Shown piece by piece: positions 1 through 6,265 of a DNA stretch of 11,492 nucleotides. The notes beneath the pieces are model-generated. The model worked only from the letters and a program-made list of their open reading frames with translations, searched no databases and was not told the origin of the DNA. Source of the DNA: Saprospiraceae bacterium (GTDB lineage Bacteria > Bacteroidota > Bacteroidia > Chitinophagales > Saprospiraceae); contig JAHDBK010000067.1 in NCBI GenBank assembly GCA_020630455.1, forward strand, positions 1 to 11,492. Direction: 5' to 3'. Both the position numbers and the translations under genes were made by a program. Positions within the stretch are counted from its first letter, which is position 1; the number at the start of each line of letters is the position of its first letter.

Positions 1-2
1 AT

Positions 3-554
3 GACTTATATAATAATACTACTTATAATAATAATAGAAATACTAGTGATGTAATACATTATAATATACAGACTAGTTATACAACTGATGACAATAACAA
101 TATATACTCTATAGAGTCTTATAGCAGTAACACTAGCACTAATAGTACTGATAGTAGTGACCAATCTGACAAACTATATACACATAATAAATATAAAAAA
201 TACTATACATATAACTATGACTATACTAATAATAATAATAATGATAATGATAATAATATTGATAATGATGAGATAGACTTTACAGTTCTTATTGACAAGT
301 TTAGCCCACGTATTACAAGTGCACATCAGTTGTTATACAATAGATGTATTGACATTGCAGACCCAGACAGTGACCTACAAGATATGACACAAGAACAAAG
401 AGAGTACAACAATATTGCAGGATATCTTATTGACGTTAACAAGACACCAAACAGATATAAGACATTTATGAACTTGTTTGTGTTAGACAAATACTATACT
501 AAGAAATATAACAATAATTATATAGACTATAATAGTAACATACTATATAACTAA
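3..554 (+). CDS. Asn/Tyr/Asp-rich hypothetical protein, 5' end outside the window
   Basis: I do not recognise this protein. The frame has no stop from base 3 to the TAA at 552-554 (183 codons), in sequence so rich in TAA/TAG that the other frames close quickly, so it is probably a real, left-truncated coding region. Its first part is low complexity: Asn, Tyr, Ser, Thr and Asp, with an Asn/Asp run at 228-269. From about 270 the composition becomes mixed and domain-like (for example DFTVLIDKFSPRITSAHQ, then EQREYNNIAGYLIDV), and it returns to Tyr/Asn-rich before the stop. A TTG at 330 would give a 74-residue product, but the open frame upstream argues against that start. Codon use differs from the neighbours: in the mixed part Asp is almost always GAC, whereas mltA uses mostly GAT. 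The same frame continues past the stop (see 555-704), so the gene may be broken. It could be the 3' end of an acquired surface or mobile-element gene, or an assembly join. Coding status is fairly likely; function is unknown. Confidence 0.5.
   Translation, partial: DLYNNTTYNNNRNTSDVIHYNIQTSYTTDDNNNIYSIESYSSNTSTNSTDSSDQSDKLYTHNKYKKYYTYNYDYTNNNNNDNDNNIDNDEIDFTVLIDKFSPRITSAHQLLYNRCIDIADPDSDLQDMTQEQREYNNIAGYLIDVNKTPNRYKTFMNLFVLDKYYTKKYNNNYIDYNSNILYN
228..269 (+). repeat. AAT/GAT trinucleotide low-complexity tract
   Basis: Five consecutive AAT triplets are followed by alternating GAT and AAT, in phase with the Asn-rich reading frame, giving an Asn/Asp run. Shorter AAT runs recur in the same frame at about 591-602 and 687-698. 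Such tracts expand and contract by slippage; none is evident in the genes to the right. Confidence 0.7.
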
Positions 555-704
555 TATATAGATGTAAACAATAACAGCAATATACAATATAATAATAATA
601 ATTATAATAATAGTCAGGATAAACTTGCAAGTAGGTTGTGTATGTTAGAACAACTACTTGACAATATAAAACAGTTACTTACTAGTAATAATAATAATGT
701 ATAA
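555..704 (+). pseudogene. In-frame continuation of the Asn-rich reading frame beyond a single TAA
   Basis: After the TAA at 552-554 the same frame stays open for 49 codons to a second TAA at 702-704. The composition carries on unchanged across the stop: Asn/Tyr-rich on both sides. The segment then ends in a short amphipathic stretch (QDKLASRLCMLEQLLDNIKQ) and a final Asn run. This continuity suggests one ancestral gene with a nonsense change; a Tyr or Lys codon would be one substitution away from TAA. Alternatives are a sequencing error, stop readthrough, or use of a genetic code in which TAA is sense. The last 30 bases overlap, antiparallel, the 3' end of the TlpA-like gene. No independent start or ribosome site supports it as a separate gene. 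Confidence 0.45.
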
Positions 705-1736
705 CAATATAACTAATAGAATGCATAATATTGCATTATAATATAAAAAATATTCTATATCGCCTGAATACTTTCTTCTTTTGTAAATATTATATTCTTT
801 CTCATTCATTTTTTGAGCAAATTGGCTTTCACTAAGAATATTACCAAATTCATCTTTTATCACTAAATCAGAAGAATAACTAAAATAACCCTCTACTTTA
901 CTCACTTCTACATCATGACTTGTTTTGAGTGTTTCTAATAAAATAGCTTCTTCAAGAATTTCAAAGGTACTTACATTTTTACCTGAAACGACTTCCTTGA
1001 CATTGCCATCTTTACCAATAACTAAATGTGTTGGATATCCAGAAACTTTAAAGTCACCGTGAATGTCATATGCATTCGTTAAAATAGTATAGTCAAATTG
1101 TCTTCGAGCAATAAACTTTTTTACTGCTTCATTTTCGTCAGTTGCAGGAGCAATAAAAACTACATCATCATTATCTTCAAATTTTTGTACTAATTGATTT
1201 AATTCTGGTATTTCTTCCAAACAAGGAGCACAACTTAAAAACCAAAATTTAATCACTACTATTTTATTATATAATGTAGTTGTAGAGTATTCTTCTCCAT
1301 CTAAATTTTTTTCATTAAAATAAGGAGCATACTGACCTTTCAGTCCTTCAACAGATGTGAATCTAAATGAGATGTTTTTTTCATTTGGTTCACCTTCTTT
1401 TTTTTCAATGACGTGAGTATTTTTACTTTCATCTGTTGTATTTTCGATACGTTCTTCAACACTCGCCGTTGTATCAATTTTTTTGATTAAACTTATTTCT
1501 ACAAAATCTAAGTTTCCTTCATCATTGAATATAGGATTAAGATTTGTATAATCAACGTCTGGTCTAAGATTTATGAAAGTACTAAATTCAATAATATTAC
1601 CTTGTAAATCTTTAAAAACAGTTTTCGAGTTAATATCAAAAGTTTTTTTTGAATTATCTTGAGCTGTAATATTATTAAGAGTTAAAAAAATGATAAAAAA
1701 TATCACTAAAAGTTTTAACTTAGTCCTCATCTTCAT
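675..1736 (-). CDS. Secreted TlpA-like thioredoxin-fold protein with atypical hydrophobic C-terminal tail
   Basis: This is a periplasmic thiol-disulfide oxidoreductase-like protein of 353 residues. Residues 1-25 form a signal peptide (basic start, hydrophobic core, TAQ-D junction). A thioredoxin/TlpA domain spans about 134-270: the active site is Cys169-Ala-Pro-Cys172 within WFLSCAPCLEE, and the cis-proline is in GYPT (Pro235). Both catalytic cysteines are present, so it should be redox-active, most likely as a reductant or disulfide exchanger in the envelope; the partner is unknown. A related motif occurs on each side of the domain: VFKDLQGNIIEFSTF (39-54) and VIKDEFGNILSESQF (292-306). The last 20 or so residues (about 333-353, NAILCILLVILLY...) are strongly hydrophobic and are encoded by the foreign AT-rich block below 745, so the native C-terminus has probably been replaced or extended. 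A promoter lies upstream at 1767-1800. The family is confident; the natural 3' end is not. Confidence 0.85.
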   Translation of the reverse strand: MKMRTKLKLLVIFFIIFLTLNNITAQDNSKKTFDINSKTVFKDLQGNIIEFSTFINLRPDVDYTNLNPIFNDEGNLDFVEISLIKKIDTTASVEERIENTTDESKNTHVIEKKEGEPNEKNISFRFTSVEGLKGQYAPYFNEKNLDGEEYSTTTLYNKIVVIKFWFLSCAPCLEEIPELNQLVQKFEDNDDVVFIAPATDENEAVKKFIARRQFDYTILTNAYDIHGDFKVSGYPTHLVIGKDGNVKEVVSGKNVSTFEILEEAILLETLKTSHDVEVSKVEGYFSYSSDLVIKDEFGNILSESQFAQKMNEKEYNIYKRRKYSGDIEYFLYYNAILCILLVILLYIIIITSK

Positions 1737-1766
1737 TTGACTTATTTAATTAGACTAAAATTTTTA

Positions 1767-1800
1767 CAAAAGTAACTATTTTTATTCAATAATTTTCAAA
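1767..1800 (-). promoter_or_regulatory. Bacteroidota-type promoter for the TlpA-like gene
   Basis: On the minus strand TTTG (1800-1797) is followed after 22 bases by TACTTTTG (1774-1767). This matches the Bacteroidota housekeeping consensus TTTG-N(about 17-23)-TAnnTTTG. Transcription would begin near 1760, leaving a leader of roughly 25 bases before the ATG at 1736. It is the most complete promoter match I found in the window. Confidence 0.6.
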
Positions 1801-1880
1801 AGAGTATATAAGTAATGAATTAGTTTAATTTTAAGCTTAAAAACAAAGGAATTACTTTATTTTTCAATCCAAATTAACCA

Positions 1881-3020
1881 ATGTATAAGTATGTTTTTTT
1901 AATATTGTTATTTTTTTGTCTGTTGTTTGTTATTTCATGTGCTTCAAAAAGTGAAAAAATTAGTGCTTTTCCTCCTTTGTTAGAGTATCATAAAAATGGA
2001 AAATTAATAACAGATTCAATATTACCATATATTTACACTAGGACAGATGTGGATGAGCTCAATTTAAAATCTCAATCCAAAGATTTTTTATTGTACATTA
2101 GAAGACAAAAGAAATTGTTGGAAATTGATAAGCGTTCTAAAAAAAGATATCGATTTAAAAATCTCTCAATAAGCAAAGACAAACTAATATTAACTACAGA
2201 AGCAATAGAAAATTGGATTTATAGTGCTTTTGTGCCTCCTTCAGAGTATTTAGATGCATATCAAATTCAAGGGAAAGACCAAAAAGGAAATATTTTATAT
2301 ACGGGATATTATTCCCCTGTAATTCCTGTTAGTAGAACGCCTACAGCTGAATTTATTTTCCCTATCTATAAACGCCCTCAGGACATGACAGTATTGCCCA
2401 CTAGAGAACAGATATATAAAGAAAACGCCCTTGCTGGAAAAGGCTTGGAATTGGCCTATGCTAGAAGTTTAATCGATATCCAGAAGATGCAATTACAGGG
2501 TTCAGGATTTGTTCAATATAGAGATGGTGTTATTCAGTTATTTTCTTATGGAGGGGATAATGGACAACCAAGGAGAAGTATTCAAAGGTATTTTTTGAAA
2601 AAATATGGTAAAAAAGGTCAAGGAATAACCCTTGATAAATTAAAGAAGTATGTAGCTGAACATCCTGAAAATGCAGATGATATTATTTTTCATAATCCAT
2701 CTAATGTTTTTTTTATAGCAACTCCTAAAGGAAAAGTGGTAATCGGTTCAGGTAATGTACCATTAAAAGAACATCTTTCAATAGCAACAGATAATAGATA
2801 TATTCCAACGGGTTCTTGTTTATATGCAGAAAAGCCTATTCCATTAAAAAATAACACTAGACATGAAAGAACATTTTTACTAGCACAAGATGTAGGAGGA
2901 GGAATCAAAGGTACTGGTCGATTCGATGTATATACTGGAATTGGAAAGAAAGCTAAGAAAGAAGCAGAATTGATGCATTATGGAAGAGCATGGTTATTAT
3001 TAGTAAAAGATAGGTCATAA
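1881..3020 (+). CDS. mltA: Membrane-bound lytic murein transglycosylase A (MltA family lipoprotein)
   Basis: MltA cleaves the MurNAc-GlcNAc bond of peptidoglycan, leaving 1,6-anhydro-MurNAc ends, and acts from the outer membrane during wall turnover. At 379 residues it is close to E. coli MltA (365). A lipoprotein signal ends in the lipobox V-I-S-Cys20, with Ala at +2, compatible with outer-membrane sorting. The MltA domain carries TGYYSPVIP (141-149) and the QGSG motif (206-209). The C-terminal 3D domain has QDVGGGIKG with Asp337, then GRFDVYTGIG with Asp349, which corresponds to the catalytic Asp308 of E. coli, and ends HYGRAWLLL. All recognisable key residues are present, so it should be active. 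It diverges from the TlpA-like gene across 144 bp and stands alone, with a terminator right behind it. No Shine-Dalgarno site is visible, as is normal in this phylum; the first ATG of the signal peptide is chosen as start. Confidence 0.96.
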   Translation: MYKYVFLILLFFCLLFVISCASKSEKISAFPPLLEYHKNGKLITDSILPYIYTRTDVDELNLKSQSKDFLLYIRRQKKLLEIDKRSKKRYRFKNLSISKDKLILTTEAIENWIYSAFVPPSEYLDAYQIQGKDQKGNILYTGYYSPVIPVSRTPTAEFIFPIYKRPQDMTVLPTREQIYKENALAGKGLELAYARSLIDIQKMQLQGSGFVQYRDGVIQLFSYGGDNGQPRRSIQRYFLKKYGKKGQGITLDKLKKYVAEHPENADDIIFHNPSNVFFIATPKGKVVIGSGNVPLKEHLSIATDNRYIPTGSCLYAEKPIPLKNNTRHERTFLLAQDVGGGIKGTGRFDVYTGIGKKAKKEAELMHYGRAWLLLVKDRS

Positions 3021-3055
3021 AAAAAAGAGCTTGGAATTAACCAAAGCTCTCTTTA
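3021..3055 (+). terminator. Intrinsic terminator of mltA
   Basis: Immediately after the stop codon, GAGCTTGG (3027-3034) pairs with CCAAAGCTC (3041-3049) with one bulged A and a six-base loop. A-rich sequence flanks it on the left and CTCTTT on the right, extending the stem. The poly-U tract is modest. It lies between convergent genes, but the gene arriving from the right ends 235 bp away. Confidence 0.65.
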
Positions 3056-3290
3056 AATTTGTTTTTGCCCCAATTGAAATATTAACTTTAAAAAAGTTGT
3101 GATACAAATATATTTCAAATTATCGAGTTATTCAAGTATTTAGGTAAAAGGCAAGTCTTAAATTTAATTTTGTGTGACAAGCAATTTATATTTTATTAGA
3201 TATATTTAAAATGTGTAAATAGTTGTTTTGTTGTTTTTTGTTAAAAAAAATAAAAAAACAAAAGTGCTATATATGAGAAAAAATAAAAAA

Positions 3291-4283
3291 TCAATTTTCT
3301 CTTTTTGCTAAAATTAAGCTGAAATTTTTCAATTTTTCTTTAGCTTCTTCATTAATTTTTATGCTATCTAAATAAGAAAAAGCCTTGTCTGCACAATTCA
3401 TTTTTTCTTTTTCAGCTACTTCTCTAATGTTTAATTGTCTAAATATATTCATAACACTTTCTATTTTTACCTTTTCCTCCATATTAGAATTTTCATTAGA
3501 ATAATAATATAGAAATTCTTTTTGGAGTTTTTCATCGGCTAATTCAAGCGTTTTTAAATACAAAAATGTTTTTTTGTTTTGGGCAATATCACCACCTACT
3601 TTTTTTCCAAATTTATTTGGGTCACCAAAACTATCCAAAATGTCATCTTGGATTTGAAATGCTGTTCCAATCCAATTGCCAAATTGTCTAATCGCTTCAG
3701 CTTCTTGAGAATCCGCACCATTACAAGCAGCAGCCATGGCCATACCTTCAGCCAAAAGAGCAGCCGTTTTTAGTCGTATCATTTCCATATATTCATCCAA
3801 ATGCACATCATCTCTTTTTTCAAAGTCCATGTCCCATTGCTGGCCTTCACATACGGCTATTGCTCCATTAATAAAATAATCACTCAATCTACTTCTTAAT
3901 TCAGCATCATAATAATTTAAATATTTGATAGATTCAATCATCATTAAATCTCCAGATAGAATAGCTGTATTGGTATCCCATTTTTCATGAACAGTCATTC
4001 TTCCTCTTCTAAGAGGTGCTTCGTCCATAATATCATCATGTAATAAAGTAAAGTTGTGAAATAATTCAATGCAATATGCCGCAGGTAATACTTTTTCTAT
4101 ATTATTGTCAAATAATTGTGCAGCTAATAACATGAATACAGGCCTCATCCTTTTTCCTCCTGCTTGTGCGATATAATGTATCGGAGCATATAGGTGCTGT
4201 GGTTTTTTTAAAGGGTATTGTTCTATTTCTTTTTGCCAATATTCTTTAAAAATATCTAATAATGCTTTTTCTGTATAAATCAT
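3291..4283 (-). CDS. Polyprenyl diphosphate synthase, short-chain (GGPP/FPP-like) type
   Basis: This is a trans-isoprenyl diphosphate synthase (330 residues) that condenses IPP with allylic diphosphates in the cytoplasm. Family motifs in order: GGKRMRP (42-48, diphosphate binding), the first Asp-rich motif DDIMD (83-87) followed by APLRRGRMTVH, LKT (171-173), GQQWDM (148-152) and the second Asp-rich motif DDILD (213-217) with FQIQ before it. All metal-binding aspartates are present. The first motif has only two residues between the aspartates (DDxxD, not the DDx4D of bacterial IspA). Phe78 sits five residues before its first Asp, where a bulky side chain limits chain growth in short-chain synthases; octaprenyl synthase IspB has Ala there. 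I therefore infer a C15-C20 product rather than a long menaquinone side chain. The gene lies 57 bp downstream of an acyl-ligase-like gene on the same strand and may have its own promoter at about 4299-4306. Family certain, product length inferred. Confidence 0.93.
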   Translation of the reverse strand: MIYTEKALLDIFKEYWQKEIEQYPLKKPQHLYAPIHYIAQAGGKRMRPVFMLLAAQLFDNNIEKVLPAAYCIELFHNFTLLHDDIMDEAPLRRGRMTVHEKWDTNTAILSGDLMMIESIKYLNYYDAELRSRLSDYFINGAIAVCEGQQWDMDFEKRDDVHLDEYMEMIRLKTAALLAEGMAMAAACNGADSQEAEAIRQFGNWIGTAFQIQDDILDSFGDPNKFGKKVGGDIAQNKKTFLYLKTLELADEKLQKEFLYYYSNENSNMEEKVKIESVMNIFRQLNIREVAEKEKMNCADKAFSYLDSIKINEEAKEKLKNFSLILAKREN

Positions 4284-4298
4284 TATATTTTTTTGCTA

Positions 4299-4306
4299 CA
4301 AAGGTA
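4299..4306 (-). promoter_or_regulatory. Candidate -7 element upstream of the polyprenyl synthase gene
   Basis: The minus strand reads TACCTTTG, a perfect TAnnTTTG, about 15 bases before the ATG at 4283. No TTTG is found at the expected upstream distance, so this is half of a promoter at best, and the leader would be only about 10 bases. It would let the synthase be expressed independently of the ligase gene upstream. Confidence 0.35.
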
Positions 4307-4340
4307 ATCTAAGAATTGAACATGCTATAATAATATTTAA

Positions 4341-6119
4341 TTAAATAATCTTATAAATTTTTAAATGATTATATTGATTGAATATATGCACTCTATTTTT
4401 TTTATTAAATGCATTTAACATTAGATTATCCTTATTCCACTTGTCTTTAGTGATTTGGATATTGGTGATTTTTTCAGGTTTATTGAGTTGCTTGTTAATA
4501 TTTATTATTTCATTCTTTATTAACTCTATGAATGAATCATTATTTAAAATATTATCTATATCACTTTGTTTGTTTTCTAGAGTATTCCATATTTTAATTT
4601 GAGTATCAAAAAGGCTGAGGATGGTGCATAAGCCTTGCTTAGATTTATACACTAAACAATTTTCAATAAAAGGAGAATTTAAAACTTGACTTTCTATAAA
4701 TTGAGGATTGATTTTTTCACCTGATTGTAATTCGATTTTATCTTTGGCTCTACCAGCTATTTGTAATAGGTTTTTTCTATTCGTTAATCTACCTAAGTCA
4801 TTACTTAGGAAATAATTCTTTGTTAATTTATCTTCTCCAAAATAACCCATCATTACTCCTTCGGATTGAATCGCAATTTTTCCATTATCAAATTTGTCTT
4901 TTGGTTCTATGATTTCAATTGTAGTTCCTTTTAAAGCATATCCTACAGTATTAAAATTGGTTTCGTTCAGTTGAAAATTATTTAAACTTACCATACCGCT
5001 ACATTCAGCGATAGAATAGCACTGTCTTAAATCAATGCCAGCAGCAGTAAAAAGCCTTGAAAAAGAAGCATAAAGCGTTTGTTCACTGACTAAGATTCCT
5101 TCTATTTTGCCACCAAAAGCTTTTCTCCAATGTCTAAAAATTAAGAAATTAGCAAAAGCAATTTGAATGAAATAGAAAATAGATAATTTGTCATAGTTTT
5201 TATATTTTCTACCTAAATTGATTGACCATTTAAAAATAGATTTTCTAAGAAACGATTTTTTCAATTCATTATGCACAATATTATCATAAAATTGAATTAA
5301 AATTTCTTTGGAAGAAAGAAAATAATGAGGAGCTACTTTTTTTATGTTTTCTAATAAAAGATTATTGTTTTTTAAAAAATAAATAGAACAATCATTAATA
5401 ATATATGCATAGAATAATTGTCTTGATACTATATGATGGAATGGTAGAATAGAAACCACTCTGTTGTTGTGTCTAAGTGGAATAATACGAGCAATCTGCT
5501 TGATGGTTGAACATAAATTTTTGTGTGAAAGCATGACGGCTTTAGGCAAGTTTTCCGTACCCGCTGTCAGTACAATTGTTGCCAAATCATCTTCGTGAAT
5601 CGCCGCTTTATTCGTTTCGAATTGTTCAAAATGATGAGCTAGGGGAGTCGTTAAAAATTCTTCTATATGAGGGACTTCATTATGCTTTTCAATGCAATAA
5701 ATAGGAATGTTGAATTTGTCATCACCTAATAATTGGTGAATTCTATCATAGATATGTTTATTTTCTACAAATAGAATTTTTAATTCTAATAAATTAAATA
5801 TATGTTGAAATTCATCATCATTATAATAGGGATTAATAAAGACAGGACAAACCCCAACTTGTTGAAAACCTAAATCTAGAAAAAAAGAATGTACAGAGCT
5901 GTTTAGTGTAAAAATACCAATTTGCTGGTTTCGTTTTAAGCCTTTGTTTATTGCCCCAGCACTTACCTCTAATACTTTGTCTCTAAGACTTGTTCTAGGA
6001 TAAACAGATTGATTGATTCCGAGACCTTCATAGATAGGGTTATAACTGTTTTGTTCAATTTCTTGATGAAGTAGGATGTCAAACAATCTACGCCAATCCA
6101 TTGTTGAAAGTTGCTCCAT
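4341..6119 (-). CDS. Divergent AMP-binding (acyl-CoA synthetase-like) adenylate-forming protein
   Basis: This 592-residue protein has the ANL superfamily fold order of long-chain acyl-CoA synthetases (FadD15-like), which activate fatty acids as acyl-AMP and pass them to CoA. The P-loop reads TAGTENLPKAVMLSH (185-199) where the family has [ST]SGTTGxPKGVxLSH. The usual SGGAPL is SEQTL (345-349). The YGxTE adenine motif is YSIAE (368-372). The TGD motif is SND with Asp441 kept. GRAKDKIELQSGEKINP (456-471) closely matches the hinge, keeping Arg457, Lys459 and Asp460. The C-terminal catalytic Lys is probably Lys573 in NAFNKKNR. So the ribose-binding Asp, hinge and both key lysines (193, 573) survive, while several loops are unusual. 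It may be a specialised ligase, an acyl-adenylate former, or partly degenerate; substrate unknown. It is first of a same-strand pair with the polyprenyl synthase. There is no signal peptide, so it is cytoplasmic or membrane-peripheral. Confidence 0.85.
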   Translation of the reverse strand: MEQLSTMDWRRLFDILLHQEIEQNSYNPIYEGLGINQSVYPRTSLRDKVLEVSAGAINKGLKRNQQIGIFTLNSSVHSFFLDLGFQQVGVCPVFINPYYNDDEFQHIFNLLELKILFVENKHIYDRIHQLLGDDKFNIPIYCIEKHNEVPHIEEFLTTPLAHHFEQFETNKAAIHEDDLATIVLTAGTENLPKAVMLSHKNLCSTIKQIARIIPLRHNNRVVSILPFHHIVSRQLFYAYIINDCSIYFLKNNNLLLENIKKVAPHYFLSSKEILIQFYDNIVHNELKKSFLRKSIFKWSINLGRKYKNYDKLSIFYFIQIAFANFLIFRHWRKAFGGKIEGILVSEQTLYASFSRLFTAAGIDLRQCYSIAECSGMVSLNNFQLNETNFNTVGYALKGTTIEIIEPKDKFDNGKIAIQSEGVMMGYFGEDKLTKNYFLSNDLGRLTNRKNLLQIAGRAKDKIELQSGEKINPQFIESQVLNSPFIENCLVYKSKQGLCTILSLFDTQIKIWNTLENKQSDIDNILNNDSFIELIKNEIININKQLNKPEKITNIQITKDKWNKDNLMLNAFNKKNRVHIFNQYNHLKIYKII

Positions 6120-6126
6120 GAATTAA

Positions 6127-6171
6127 TTGATATTAATACAAAGCAATATAGTTTTTATTTTGATATTAATA
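6127..6171 (-). repeat. Direct repeat containing an 8-bp palindrome upstream of the ligase gene
   Basis: TTGATATTAATA occurs exactly at 6127-6138 and again at 6160-6171, 33 bp apart, about three helical turns. Each copy contains the palindrome TATTAATA. The pair lies 8 to 52 bp upstream of the ligase ATG, where a dimeric repressor or activator could bind both sites on one face of the DNA. Between the copies the minus strand has TTGCTTTG (6146-6139), one mismatch from a TAnnTTTG promoter element. An operator role is inferred; AT-rich chance repeats are possible. Confidence 0.35.
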
Positions 6172-6208
6172 GAATGTTTTTTTATTTCATCTAATGAAAA
6201 TGAGTATA

Positions 6209-6248
6209 AAAAAAAATGGATAACAATTTTTTGTTATCCATTTTTTTT
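6209..6248 (-). terminator. Strong intrinsic terminator of the LysM-CAP gene
   Basis: An 18-bp perfect stem (6209-6226 with 6231-6248; core ATGGATAACAA / TTGTTATCCAT) has a four-base loop and A/T runs on both flanks. It lies 17 bp downstream of the LysM-CAP stop on the minus strand, and its flanks would make it work in either direction. It separates this gene group from the ligase/polyprenyl synthase pair. Confidence 0.85.
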
Positions 6249-6265
6249 CTAAATGATTTTTTAAA

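Noticed and set aside
1..54. ATG at the first base as a gene start
   Set aside because: That frame closes at 52-54 after 17 mostly Ile/Leu codons, while a different frame is open for 183 codons over the same region.
330..554. A stand-alone 74-residue gene starting at a TTG
   Set aside because: The same frame is open without interruption back to base 3, so the TTG is most likely an internal Leu codon of a longer, left-truncated frame.
3..704. A nuclear alternative genetic code (TAA as Gln) explaining the left block
   Set aside because: Only one in-frame TAA is available and the second TAA at 702 seems to end the frame; one codon cannot support recoding. Kept only as an alternative.
720..737. 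AATGCA...TGCATT inverted repeat as a mobile-element end
   Set aside because: The stem is only 6 bp with a 6-base loop, has no partner elsewhere in the window and no target duplication; it is expected by chance in such sequence.
2690..2908. Minus-strand reading frame inside mltA
   Set aside because: It lies wholly opposite the conserved 3D domain of mltA and has no recognisable protein features.
3225..3264. A/T-only hairpin downstream of the polyprenyl synthase as its terminator
   Set aside because: The arms are T and A runs interrupted by G/C at unequal spacing (a bulge is needed) and no U run follows on the minus strand; low complexity alone explains it.
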